Below, piece after piece: positions 30,801-40,597 of a DNA stretch of 64,000 nucleotides. The number at the start of each line of letters is the position of its first letter. The first letter of the stretch is position 1. Where the stretch lies: the NCBI RefSeq assembly GCF_023078275.1, contig NC_062982.1:9002501-9066500 (forward strand), given 5' to 3'. This stretch comes from Leguminivora glycinivorella. Its lineage: Eukaryota; Arthropoda; Insecta; Lepidoptera; Tortricidae. A program made the position numbers and the translations under genes. A model generated the notes under the pieces. That model did no database searches, was not told the origin of the DNA, and worked only from the letters and a program-made list of their open reading frames with translations.

Positions 30801-33159
30801 GGTTATCAAGTCGTCTGTATGTTTTTTTTTTATTTTTTTTTTTAATGTTTGTTCCTCGATATCTCCGTCGTTACTAGACCGATTTTGAAAATTTTTTTTT
30901 TGATTGAATGTATATGCATACAGATTGGTCCCATTTTTCTCAGAACCAAGTTCTGATGATGGGATCCTGGAGAAATCGAGGGAACTCCTCAAATCTGAAA
31001 GGCATACATATGGTGATTTTTGTGTTTTTAAAGGAACAGCGTGCATTTACGTACGGAACAGTGACATTTGGTGCAGTGGAACTCCTGATGATGGTCAGAA
31101 TGGAACTCCTCAAATCTGAACGGCACACTTATAGTGACTGGTATTTTTATAAGAACAGCATGCACTTACGTCCAGAACAGTGATATTTGGTGCAGTGGAA
31201 TTGCTGATGATGGTCAGAACGGAACTCCTCAAATCTGAACGGCACACTTATAGTGACTTTGGTATTTTTTAAGAACAGCCTGCACTTACGTCCAGAACAG
31301 TGACATTTGGTGCAGTGGAACTGCTGATGAAGAGTGAGCCGCCCCTGGTTAGAGTTCCGTTCTGATAATCATTCTCATCTGTAAGTAGGTACTTCAGAAT
31401 CATCCAGATTTCAAAATTGGTTCAGAAATGACGGAGATATCGAATAACAAACATTAAAAAATATACAGACGAATTGATAACATAATCCAACATTTGAAAG
31501 TATTTCAGCAATTCCCGTTAAGTTTGTACATTTGGATCACGTCTCCGATTTTGATAAAAATTGGTAGGCTGATAGAGTCCATGATACTGAGCAAGATCCA
31601 CTAGGTTTCCCAAAATGTCCTAGGTTGATTGTATGAAACTTTCCTTTTTTGTTACTGAAAATGTATAGAAATCTGGTAACAAAAAAGGAAGGTTTCATAC
31701 AAACTACATAGGACATTTTGGGAAACCTAGTGGATCTTGCTCAGCATCATCGACTCTATCAGCCTACCAATTTTTATCAAAATCGGAGACGTGATCCAAA
31801 TGTACAAACTATTCGGGAATTGCTGATTTATCACCAGAACCCCAAAGGAAGGCGGTTTTTTTTTCTTAAAAATTATTACATAAATTGATGAGGTATCAAA
31901 TTTTATCGAAATGTAAGGTAGGTAAGTAATGGTGCTGTGCAAAATTAAATCGAATTATATAAACCTGATATTTCCCATTTCTTGTCACTTTCCCCCTGGT
32001 CGCTCAACCACTCGTTGACTCTATGGTCCCTATGGTCGTGGAAGTGCGTGCTCCTACACCGCATCAATTCATTCTCGTACTTTTTTGTTTCTTCGAGGCT
32101 GTCTTGTAGATCTTTTAACAAGTTCCGAGCATTTTGAAGGCCGTTCATGAAATTCTTTTGACGGAAGATATCTTGCTGTAAACATAAATATATAATTATT
32201 TTTACTGATAGGTAGAGTCTGGCTAATGAAAGTTGAACCCAGTATTTTTTTAAAACAGCAACTCTGGATGTCATATCATCGATTGTCATCTGTCAGTGTG
32301 ACTGTCACTTTAACGAATTTCGGTAAAAGTTAACAGCGAAATCTATAAATAATAATGAATAACACCATAAAAATTAGTAAAGTAAGTGCTGTAAATTAAT
32401 TAGAATTAATAAAAAAGAAACCATGTTATCAATGTGTTGCCAGCTCCAATATTTTTGAAATTTCCACGTTTTTTCGGGCTCAACTTTCATTAGCCAGACT
32501 CTACCTACACTTTATATTTCGAGGTTGTGATCAAAATATCCATTAAACACCCTGTAGACCTGCAAGGATTTTTTACCTGTGTTCTTAACTCTGGCGTTGT
32601 ACAGTCGAGTTCATAAATATGTGTACACTTCTTCACCTTAACTCGTTGCAATAAGGTGAAAAAATGTACACATTATGAACTCGACTGTACCTACTTACAT
32701 ACCTACGTCACAGTATAATAAAGAGTACTATCGTACAGTATGGCCACTCCCGCTCCTCTCTAAAAGCGCTGCCCACCCCCTCTCAGTTACCGCCTGTCAA
32801 AAATGCGAACAATCAATCTGTCATATTTCACTCATGCAAGCATGGTACGCGTTCACGTACACGAGCTTAGAATGTGTGCTAGGAACGCGCCTCTTTCAAA
32901 TATTTAATCGTCAATGTCCGAGGTGTGCCTACGTATACTTCACTGACAGAAGATCGGTTAGAGCAGAAGATAATCCCTTACATTTTGACTGTTTCGTCAA
33001 TACAAGAGCCCTATTAAAGCTTTCTCAAAAATAAAAGTTAAAAGTAAGTATAGGCTATAGGTATTAAGAATGACTACAACTTACAGGATAGTTATTGATT
33101 GTCATGTTTTTAATACTTTCAGCATTGATTAGATTGTTCTTTATTTGATAATCTTGCAT
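24899..33159 (-). CDS. Uncharacterised coiled-coil protein, six exons
   Basis: Minus-strand exons are 33159-33085, 32175-31965, 30728-30659, 30108-29907, 25871-25719 and 24988-24899: 801 nt, 266 aa plus stop, every junction in phase with GT-AG borders. The first ATG follows an in-frame TGA 12 codons upstream. The protein starts MQDYQIKNNLINAESIKN. It has heptad-rich helices at about 30-60 (NGLQNARNLLKDLQDSLEE) and from about 120 to the end (YEELSKRYKALLSEY, HQLKRVVKELIASADKARRE, CLENLRLKAQAQEL), with a non-helical HFHDHRDHRV/WSTMSI middle. No signal peptide, membrane segment or catalytic motif is visible, so a structural or scaffold role is inferred. I do not recognise the family. The introns hold most of the mobile elements between 25 and 33 kb, including a duplicate of exon 4 at 26478-26660. 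Confidence 0.8.
25238..25442. mobile_element. Imperfect foldback MITE
   Basis: AAAAGGACCAACTTTGCATA at the left is mirrored by GTATGGCTGGTCCTTTTT at the right. Inside, GCTGAAATCGCGAAAAAAAA is mirrored by TTTTTTTCGCGATCTTAGC. About 200 bp, in the last intron of the coiled-coil gene. Confidence 0.5.
25457..25691 (-). repeat. Dispersed repeat family A, copy 2
   Basis: Reverse complement of the repeat at 9102-9332 and 32709-32927, including CACACCTCGGACACTGGCG and GAGAGGGGGTGGGCGGCAC. It ends 28 bp from coiled-coil exon 5. Confidence 0.7.
25931..26160. mobile_element. 70-bp palindromic element with a duplicated left arm
   Basis: GCGGGTTACTCACGTATTAA through GGACCTTTCTC (25931 to about 25999) recurs directly at about 26013-26080. 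It is followed, after a 10-bp spacer, by its exact reverse complement (26091-26160). The arms look identical by eye. No reading frame. Located in intron 4 of the coiled-coil gene, about 60 bp from exon 5. Confidence 0.8.
26478..26660 (-). pseudogene. Decayed (or alternative) duplicate of coiled-coil exon 4
   Basis: On the minus strand it translates to SCCETANAKNAEVARLRLLE, then SSTHAQLMDTMLLAVGETYMALRERLAMV, matching exon 4 (SCCETANAKNTEVARLQALA...). Two residues are deleted after LMD and one near the end, yet the frame remains open. The first third of the exon is replaced by unrelated sequence. The donor is ATG-GTGACG, weaker than GTAAGG in the true exon. It lies 3.3 kb downstream of exon 4 in the same intron. 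A relic is most likely, but use as an alternative exon cannot be excluded. Confidence 0.65.
26711..27623. mobile_element. 913-bp TIR element with repeated subterminal motif
   Basis: GGTAAACGTCCCAATGAATG at the left is mirrored by CATCCATTGGGACGTTTACC at the right, nearly 30 bp of inverted end. TTAA and TTAT flank it. The motif CCAATGAATGACA and variants recur near 26721, 26916, 26986, 27175, 27226 and inverted near 27590-27612. No transposase frame. A short retroelement-like coding scrap (near 27380-27545, KLPHRIKITKL) may lie inside it. Confidence 0.6.
27900..29760 (+). mobile_element. 5'-truncated Jockey-like non-LTR retrotransposon (pseudogene)
   Basis: The reverse transcriptase spans 27910-28975 and continues after one in-frame TAG (28976-28978) to the stop at 29468-29470. 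Visible motifs: NYRPITLIPILSKVIEKL, GFRRNRSTNLAIYQL, FTDMSKAFDCVNHENLLNKL, PRGVPQGSILGPLLFLFYIN and the catalytic VVLFADDSSAL (FADD). The C-terminal part (YFGYVQSTLTYGIIFWGNS...) is typical of the Jockey group. There is no endonuclease domain, and the 5' end is truncated near 27900. The 3' end is an (ATTTC)n run near 29738-29758. It is antisense to the coiled-coil gene, within its intron 4. I could not find a target duplication. Confidence 0.8.
30160..30658. repeat. Mixed repeat debris in intron 3 of the coiled-coil gene
   Basis: It includes a palindromic fragment CCCGTAGCCGAATGGCATTT...GTGCATTCGGCTACGCAGAG (about 30450-30540), related to repeats at 48930-49085 and 50215-50285. The several 60-codon frames here lie on both strands of the palindrome and are not genes. 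Confidence 0.45.
30774..31857. mobile_element. 1.08-kb element with AACCGCCTTCC/GGAAGGCGGTT ends
   Basis: Inverted ends AACCGCCTTCC (30774) and GGAAGGCGGTT (31857) enclose a tandem repeat of about 120 bp in three copies (landmark GGAACTCCTCAAATCTGAA near 30978, 31101 and 31222) and a 320-bp foldback. The frames at 30729-31183 are the tandem repeat and not genes. It occupies intron 2 of the coiled-coil gene. Confidence 0.6.
31506..31825. mobile_element. 320-bp foldback nested inside the AACCGCC element
   Basis: CAGCAATTCCCG at 31506 is mirrored by CGGGAATTGCTG at 31825, with arms of roughly 140 bp that are nearly perfect inverted copies. Examples are GATCACGTCTCCGATTTTGA against TCAAAATCGGAGACGTGATC, and CCACTAGGTTTCCCAAAATG against its complement. 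The loop is small, near 31660-31675. A transcript would form a long hairpin RNA. Confidence 0.7.
32211..32505. mobile_element. 295-bp MITE, intact copy, TA target duplication
   Basis: GGTAGAGTCTGGCTAATGAA at 32211 is exactly mirrored by TTCATTAGCCAGACTCTACC at 32505, and the inverted ends extend to about 30 bp. TA flanks both sides, as in the Tc1/mariner group. The interior is AT-rich and non-coding. The same family, split by insertions, is at 13338-15206. It lies in intron 1 of the coiled-coil gene, 35 bp upstream of the exon 2 acceptor. Confidence 0.85.
32599..32690. mobile_element. 92-bp near-perfect palindromic MITE
   Basis: GTACAGTCGAGTTCATAA at the left is mirrored by TTATGAACTCGACTGTAC (one mismatch) at the right. 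Inside, TGTACA and TTCACCTTA pair with TAAGGTGAA and TGTACA. The loop is about 10 bp. Confidence 0.7.
32709..32927 (+). repeat. Dispersed repeat family A, copy 3
   Basis: Same landmarks as at 9102-9332: GAGTACTATCGTACAGTA, CCCACCCCCTCTCAGTTACC and GTCCGAGGTGTG. The 119-codon frame across it is a shadow of the repeat. Confidence 0.7.
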
Positions 33160-33535
33160 TTTCAGAAACCAAGTATACTTTACGTAGAAAATTCATAAGA
33201 TTGTTGTTGTACAAATATGTCAAGAGGACTTGTCACTTGCATGTCACTTGTGCCAAGTTTTGAAATACTAAAGCAAGAAGGCTGTGTAGGTCATACTTAT
33301 CTAAGTAAATTCTAAAAGGTCCATAATAATTACATTTTTATTAAAGGACTTTTATAAATACTCTGCTGCATAATTATGGTCTCAACTAAAGCCTGACCAG
33401 AAATATATGTGAATGTGTTTAGTAAAACGTCTCACTTTGTCGGTTACCTTTAAGGCAAGATTTACTTGTATTTTTATATGATTCATAAACTGACAAAGCG
33501 GCTTTATAGCAATCGACAAAGTGGGACGTTTTCCC

Positions 33536-34138
33536 GGGTTACCCTCATCTGGCAGAAGAATTTTAGTCCGAAACACACTTCGCATAACATGTTTCGCAGA
33601 AACACTTTCGGTCGGTATTTTTGCAGAAAACTTAGTTGGCATTATTACTACCACGCATATGATACATTTGGCAGAATATTGTTTTACAGAACATTACTTT
33701 GGTCGACTTTGGTTTAGCATAATTGTATGTACCATAATAATCTTATAGCATAATATTACATTAGCAGAATTATTACTCGCTATCGGAAAAGAAAAACTGC
33801 CTCAGAGTCACCGTTAGGTACGACGACGAGCGAAGCGAGGAGGAGTGTTAGGTATCTTGCATCCCCAACACATCCAACTCGCTATCGAATAGCAAATTAC
33901 AACTTTATGCCGCCTAAATATTATGCACAAATATTATCTGCAAAAGTATTGTTCGACTAGAAGACTATTATGCTCATCAACGTTATGACAACAGACGATT
34001 CGGTATTACAAAAATCTGCGAAATGATTTGTGCCAAAGCATATTCTGCGTAAGGTGTTTCTGCCAAACTTGACTTCTGCCAAGAACTATTATACGAATCA
34101 AATATATGCGTAAGTTTCTGCCAGATAATAGTGAACCC
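33536..34138. mobile_element. 603-bp hAT-type MITE with 8-bp target duplication
   Basis: GTTTTCCC occurs directly on both sides (33528-33535 and 34139-34146). The ends are GGGTTACCCTCATCTGGCAG and, inverted, GGGTTCACTATTATCTGGCAG. The 8-bp duplication and short inverted ends fit the hAT superfamily. The interior has no transposase frame; it holds CGACGAGCGAAGCGAGGAGG near 33822. It lies just upstream of the coiled-coil gene's first exon (transcribed leftward), so it may border its promoter. Confidence 0.8.
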
Positions 34139-34888
34139 GTTTTCCCGTGCACACTCACATATGAGTACGCGCCATGTTGCGGAAATTCATAAGAACTGTT
34201 TTCTTCGTACTATACTGAACTGTCACTCCATTCATCAGAATAACAGCGCCCTCCTGACAATAGTCATATTATTATATATCTGGCAGGTAATCATATGTTA
34301 TATCATTTATAACGCGACCATGATTGCCTGCCTGGTCAGGCTTTACTTAAGCCACTTATCCAGAGGTTTGTCAAATGAAAACAAAATTCAATTTAAAACA
34401 ATTTATTCAACTACAACAAAAAGCATAACTTTTTATAACTAAATCAGTCTAAAAATATTCTATCTCCTGCAACTACGGTTCAAAAATATCACGTAGAAAC
34501 AAAAATTTGGCTACAACCTACAGTGTGTTACCATATCGATAACTATCATTGGCTCAAAAAATCTTTGGACAGCAATTTCTATACGAAACACAATATTACG
34601 AAAATAACATTTATTCGGCCGACAAAGTATAAATTGTGATTGGTTAATAATGTCAAAATTATTTATTGGCAACAAGGACATTTAACTTACAAGGAAAAAA
34701 ATATATAACATTTTACAGATGTAGTGCGAAAAGATTTTCCTTCTTTTTTTTTACAGAAACGTACGAACGTGTCATGCTATTTCAGCCAGTCTCAGTACAT
34801 GACGTACTGACGGTGTCTGAACTAGCATGACAAATACGAATGTTTAAGGAAAAATACAAGGAAAAGCTTTTCTTAATATACTACACTT

Positions 34889-35281
34889 AGGGCCACTTGC
34901 ACCAGCGAAAATGGAGGGTTAACCCGAGGGACAGATGACAGCCAACTAACCCTGAGCAAAGACATATGTAACTCCGTATAGACGGATAGTCTAAGAAAAA
35001 AACGTACTTCAAAGCCCTAGAGAAAGAGGTACGGTGGCCTAGATGGCGTTACACCTTTGGGGAACGCTCAGCTAGATGGCGCTAACATTAATTTTTGACA
35101 TTTTAACACATATCAAGCTAACAATATGGGCCAAATTGTCAAAACTGAGGTTCAAAAGTTTTAAGCTTGTGTCGAGAGATGGCAGTCTATGCACTGTGAT
35201 TACACATTTTACTTTGACAATAACTCTCTATAATACTCGATTGTCTTTGCCCTGAGTTAAGTGGTTGGTGCAAGTGGGCCT
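34889..35281. mobile_element. MITE with AGGGCCACTTGCACCA ends, split by a nested insertion
   Basis: AGGGCCACTTGCACCAGCG at 34889 is mirrored by TTGGTGCAAGTGGGCCT ending about 35281. The original element would be only about 100 bp, because a second repeat (34957-35249) is inserted in it. Confidence 0.65.
34957..35249 (+). mobile_element. Dispersed repeat family B, copy 1 (nested, CCCTGAG target duplication)
   Basis: Ends CAAAGACA and TGTCTTTG are inverted. CCCTGAG is duplicated directly outside (34950-34956 and 35250-35256). Landmarks are GTGGCCTAGATGGCGTTACA, AATATGGGCCAAATTGTCA and GAGAGATGGCAGTCTATGCA. Other copies lie near 44470, 46840 and 51740. The 7-bp duplication resembles that of hAT-like transposons. 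Confidence 0.7.
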
Positions 35282-35428
35282 TATAGGTACTGTAATAATT
35301 AGATACCTAACCATTGGGTATTAGAAAAATTGGGTTTTTCAGTTCCAGCTTAAACAAGAAAATTTTTCGGCAGAAAATGAATACAAAAATATTGAAAACG
35401 TCATCGTCTTACAAAATTGCTACTGCTT

Positions 35429-35585
35429 ATAGGTGAAAAACTTAAAAAAAGTCACCTGTTGTATGTGTGTGACGTGTTCGAATAGAGAACACATATTTAA
35501 AATTAGTAACACAAACAAAACAAACGCCTATTCGAACACGTCACTCACACATACAACAGGTGACTTTCTTAAGTTCTTCACCTAT
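35429..35585. mobile_element. Foldback element with about 58-bp arms
   Basis: ATAGGTGAAAAACTTAAAAA followed by GTCACCTGTTGTATGTGTG and ACGTGTTCGAATAG at 35429-35487 is mirrored at 35528-35585 with a few mismatches. The loop is about 40 bp of AT-rich sequence. Confidence 0.65.
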
Positions 35586-35858
35586 ACACATACACAATAG
35601 AAAGACGTCGTGTTCTCGAACATGTTAGGCATATTAAAAATTTAAAATAGCTGCCACGAATCATGAATTACAGTTAGCAGTATACCGCGTACAGCCAGCA
35701 TCTATCTATATGTAAACTATCTCTTCATACAATTAATGTAAAGAAGAGTATCGGCACTTCATCCATCCAATAAGCAATGGTATATCCATAGCATATATGG
35801 CACTTTATATGTATGACATGTAATTAAATACTACCAAGAAAATTAAATATTAAAGGTA

Positions 35859-36284
35859 CATAGAGGAATCAGTAAGGGTAGAGTTGAAACTCCATACATC
35901 AGTAAATGCGGGTTATTTGTATAGGCATAGTTAAGTGACATCTAGCGACAATCACGCGTCAACTAGCGTAAATTATCAGTACTGCTACTTGTCAATAGAT
36001 GTCGCGACGAACGAAAATTTAATGCTCACCAATTTTTAGCTAATATTACAATAGTATTAATCAGTATTCTGTTTTTAATTCCTTCTGCTTGTAATATAAG
36101 TTGTAAACTGTTCTAATATTAAATTTTTGGCAGACACAGTTGCCACCTAGTATCGAGTAGTGGTACTGATAATTCACGCTATTTGACGCGTGATTGTCGC
36201 TAGATGTCACTTAACTATACCTATACAAATAACCCGCATTTACTGACATATAGAGTTACAACTCTCCCCTTACATTCCTCTATG
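35859..36284. mobile_element. 426-bp MITE with long inverted arms
   Basis: CATAGAGGAAT at the left is mirrored by ATTCCTCTATG at the right. Within the arms, AAATGCGGGTTATTTGTATAGG and GACATCTAGCGACAATCACG are each mirrored. Arms are about 140 bp, the interior is AT-rich and there is no reading frame. Confidence 0.7.
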
Positions 36285-36630
36285 GTTAATAGGAACGACC
36301 TCCTGAAAATTCCACAATCCAATTATAATACTTCACAGAACATGTTTCGCTTATTTACATTATTTTACAGATAATTTATAAAACATGATTCAGATATTGT
36401 ATTTACAAATGAGAATGATATTTTTATCAAGTGAAAATTTCGACTGGCATACCCAATAGGATATTAAAATAAATAATATGAAAATGAGACAAGGCCGTCT
36501 GTTATGCTCTAATATCACTCAGGGGAATGGATATAGATTGCATTGAACAACTGTAACTTCTTATGGGAAAACCCGAATTTGTGAAAAAAAGCTTGTTCCG
36601 TATACATATGCATATTTTCTCCCCAGAGTA

Positions 36631-36858
36631 CATTATATAAAGTCGCCGTCAATAGAAATTGCGAACAATGTAAACAAACTGAATGGTTGAAATTTCCATA
36701 TTGCACCACTCTTTTATTGTTTTAATGGTCTAGAATCATGGTGTGATATGAATTGACTCAATAACACATTTTTAAGCCAGTATTTGATTAGTTAGAATGG
36801 AAATTAAAGGCATTTTGAATATAAGGTTGTTCGCAAATTCTGTTGACGGCGACTTTAG
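36631..36858. mobile_element. MITE with AAAGTCGCCGTCA ends
   Basis: TAAAGTCGCCGTCAATAGAA...TTGCGAACA at the left is mirrored by TGTTCGCAA...TTGACGGCGACTTTA at the right, with several mismatches. About 228 bp. The 64-codon minus frame at 36515-36709 overlaps it and is not a gene. Confidence 0.55.
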
Positions 36859-37299
36859 TAAACTGTATGATTTTGTTAAACCTTGTAATGTAGTCACAAG
36901 TTACAAAATGTAAACAAATCTTTGATACCGACCATAGAAAGGACAACAATCAGATTACATAAGTATACACATCTCAATAATTTCCTATTCTCATAAGGAA
37001 CCACATAGAAATACTTTTGGAGCAGTTCATATTCATACTGGCTTAAGAATCATGCAAAACTTGAAAAATAGTCAATGTAACTTCATGTCAAAATATTAGT
37101 TAAATATTTTCAAATTGCACCCAAATATTTAAAAACTTAGGTAAAATAAATAATAATAGGTAATTCAGATTGTTGCAAATTTTACCCTAAAATAATAGTG
37201 GCGAGTCCAAAAAAAAATCTGATAAAAAAGCAAGTATGAATGTATTTAACATTACATTATGGACCAACAATTATTGATGTTATTTCGTCCTATCGACCA
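36859..37299. other. AT-rich DNA without recognisable genes
   Basis: Nothing supported. It may belong to a long 3' UTR or downstream flank of the MCRIP2 gene (minus strand). Confidence 0.3.
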
Positions 37300-37422
37300 G
37301 CACGGGAAGCATGGTCGCGCGATAGACGATAAAATATCAGGCCGTCCCTATCGCACTTACAAATAGTGCGATAGGGACGGCCTGCTATTTTATCGTCTAT
37401 CGCGCGACCATGCTTCCCGTGC
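37300..37422. mobile_element. Long near-perfect hairpin, copy 1
   Basis: GCACGGGAAGCATGGTCGCG ... TCCCTATCGCACT is mirrored by AGTGCGATAGGGACGGCCTG ... CCATGCTTCCCGTGC. Arms are about 58 bp with one or two mismatches, around a 7-bp loop. A second, more diverged copy lies 1.1 kb to the right. It is probably a palindromic MITE; any transcript would fold like a small-RNA precursor. Confidence 0.8.
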
Positions 37423-37506
37423 AGGGCACATAATTATTATTACCACAGTTTGTTAAAATAACTGTTGTATGATAATTAATAACCTTAGTATAAGGGCCAT
37501 TATACG

Positions 37507-37758
37507 GTTATACACGGTGTAACGTGAGGACTAGTAACTCATTACAAAAAAGTTTTTTTTTAATGTAAATTTTTATTTTAAGTGCCAGTTTTACGAATAA
37601 CATTCGCTTTTTATGTGAAAATACATCCAAAAAAACTAAACAAAAATTTTTTTTTGGCGAAATTTACTAGACGTCATATTAAACGTTTTATCTTTATTTT
37701 GCCCTCCGAAATGCGTAGTAATCTTTCGGTTCCCTCATGTCACATCGTGTATAACTAA
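37507..37758. mobile_element. Degenerate TIR repeat (TTATACACGGTGTAACGTGAGG)
   Basis: TTATACACGGTGTAACGTGAGG at the left roughly mirrors CCTCATGTCACATCGTGTATAA at the right. The interior is AT-rich. Moderate confidence because of mismatches. Confidence 0.45.
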
Positions 37759-38476
37759 AATCATGTTTCAATTTATATAACACCGTGATTTAGTGACCCG
37801 GGAGATACATGACAAAAGTTGATCCGCTAACAAATGATGCTCCATAAAAATAATTCGTTTGAATTACAATAAACAATTTAAAACCGTTTGTTTAAGACAC
37901 ATCACACATCTTAGCAATTACCTATAACATTTCATTATTAAGTTGCACGTTCTGGAAGACATGTTTATTATCCATAGTTTAAAATAAAAATTGTTGACCT
38001 GGCGCCATGTAGGGACTAGGTAATAATAGTTGAAACGAGTTAACATTTTAGATTGCATTTACTAAGTTACGTAGCCTTAAAACAAAATTAAAAGCATATA
38101 TATGGCATCGTTTTATAGATAAATTTGGTATTAAAGTTTCACTCTCAGAGACTCACTTTTTGACATCTATCAATGAGGATAGTGAGACTGATCTCCATAA
38201 TAGCATCAACGCCGTTAATTAGGCCTTTTGTACTGAGTAACATAAGAAAATATTTTTCTTTATCAATTGGTTGGTGTAATAACTTTGAAACTAGGCGATA
38301 TCCAGAAAAGTTTATATGACATTATGTCTCTAAATGTGATCAGGAATACACTTTTAAAATCTTTCGGGTTATTCAGGCCCACGGTGTATATTACATTCGA
38401 GCCACGATGACGATATTGACGATACAAAAAAAAAATCAAAGGAACGTACTTCGTACGCAAGCAATCAATATCAGGC

Positions 38477-38592
38477 AGGCAAGTATGGTGGCGCGATAAA
38501 TGATAAAATATCAGGCCGTCCCTATCGCACTATTAGTAAGTTCCATAGGGACGGCCTGATATTTATCATTTATCGCACCACCATGCTTGCCT
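38477..38592. mobile_element. Long near-perfect hairpin, copy 2
   Basis: AGGCAAGTATGGTGGCGCGATAAATG... is mirrored by ...CATTTATCGCACCACCATGCTTGCCT. It shares ATATCAGGCCGTCCCTATCG with copy 1 at 37300-37422. Confidence 0.75.
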
Positions 38593-40387
38593 TCCAGAAC
38601 TCATCTTTGACAAACAGTAACAATATGAATTACGATTTATCTTTGGTGTATTGTATAACAGCTAACATCGTACATAACATGAATACTGATACTATAACAA
38701 TAGTAAATATATGTAAATTAAAATCCATCTGATAAATTATCTATTCTGAACAAAAATAATTTTAACGTACCTAGGAGATAAAAGGAAGAATAGAAACAAC
38801 TATTTGGGATTAGGAGATAGAAAATACATATATAAATAAAAAATATATACCTACACTCTACGACGAATCTTAATAAAAAAAGCTGAAGTGTGATAAAAAT
38901 TGGTTCAACTATTTCTTGTTATCTCGTTAGCCAGGGGACAAAAGTAAGTTTCTTTAAAATAATCAAAATAATTATATTCACATACATAGTAGACAACTAG
39001 AAAGCTGTGTTAAATTATGATATACATAAAATGTTTAAAAAGTGACCCAAGAGACATACCTATGACAAAATGTAACAAATTATAACAAGAAAAGGTCAAT
39101 CCACTTTGAATCAAGAGCAATCTATTCGAAATATTGCTGTCTGGAGGCACTTATTATATCATTATTAATAATTATGTAGGAAAGTTTGTCTTTTTAATAA
39201 TCATATCACTGTTCAATATATTGGAAACATGCATGTTGTAAAATTGCTTTATATTTAAATGGCCACGAGGCTAGCAGTTTAAACTGCAATTAAAACTTTG
39301 GTAATGATAAATAGGTATGACTTTGTTTTGCAATAAACCAGTTTCCCCGTGGGTAAGAAACATAGATACCGTGACTGCAAAACTATCAATCATACCTATA
39401 CTTCATGTAGGTATACAGAATGAGATGAATTCCGTCGTAAATGGGTCAAAAGCTTGAAAAGCGAACCATTTTCATGTAAACGGACATGGTTGCTGCGTCA
39501 CCAATTTTGTTTTTTACTTGGTTGGACACATTTTTTTATGTGTGTCTTGTCTTGGAAAAGTTGGAAACTAATCTTTTGTATAAAAAATTGTCTGTAGTAA
39601 GTTTACAGCAATTTGGCAATGATAAAGTATGGCAGCACCATACTTAAAATTGCACGTGCAAACTTAGCATAGTCTGTCTATCTTTACACCAACTTTAACA
39701 TAACAAAGTGTGGGATAGTCATTATTAAAATTTAATTTTCATAGAAATTTGATATTATTGATGACATTCTGCACTTTGTCTTGCAAAACTAGCTCAAGTT
39801 TTAATAAAATCTCAGGCATTAAGAACAATACACAATACAACAATCTTACAAAATATTGGTTCGTAAAACAATGCTAGTCGCAAACGATTTGAGCTTCTGG
39901 AAAATTCACTTACGATAACGAGATGAGATCCACAATCAAGTATAGGTTACTAAATTTAACATTGTATTGAAGTACAATATAAACCAGTGATAACTCTTCT
40001 AAGAAACGTACGCCGCTGTGTGCACACACGCGCATCGTGTACGTACGCAACACATGCAAGCGATTTTGGATTAACATGGATAAATTTAATATGTAAATTA
40101 ATACTTTTTGTGTTTTCTGACTTATATGATGTGGTATTGTCATAGGTACAAATATGTACTTATAGTTGACAGTATTAGATAACATCTTACTTTGGACGAA
40201 GTCCAGTAACATTTATGGTAATTTTGTTCAACCACGTGCTTTCTAACGCAGTAGGTACCTTTCGCGTCGCAGATGCCAGAGAGAGTAACTACTGAGTCGT
40301 CCTTATACTGTGGTTCTTATAAAGTCTTGACAAATAAAAGTAACGGGTAAAATACGACGAAATTTACCAAAGTTTGTGATCCTAATG
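38593..40387. other. AT-rich DNA without recognisable genes
   Basis: About 1.8 kb. The only long frame (39910-40212, minus, 100 codons) has no domain and no splice or start context, so I leave it uncalled. Confidence 0.35.
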
Positions 40388-40395
40388 GTAATGAT

Positions 40396-40597
40396 CATAC
40401 ATTGGGGTTTTGGGAGCGGGAATGAATTTGTGTATTTATAACTCTGTTTATAGTATCTTGAATTACTGAAATATAGATTAAACTATGTATCTGGCTCCAA
40501 ATGTACCTAGAAATGTTATAGTAATGTCTGTTGTTCATCGTTTTCACCCTTTTTGGGCTAGTGTAAATCATTCCCGCTCCCAAAACCCCGATGTATG
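40396..40597. mobile_element. 202-bp hAT-type MITE with 8-bp target duplication
   Basis: CATACATTGGGGTTTTGGGA is mirrored by TCCCAAAACCCCGATGTATG (about 30-bp inverted ends, one mismatch seen). GTAATGAT is directly repeated outside at 40388-40395 and 40598-40605. No coding capacity. Confidence 0.85.

Noticed and set aside
32675..33034. 119-codon plus frame
   Set aside because: It spans dispersed repeat family A. The related copies do not keep the frame open, and it opposes coiled-coil intron 1.
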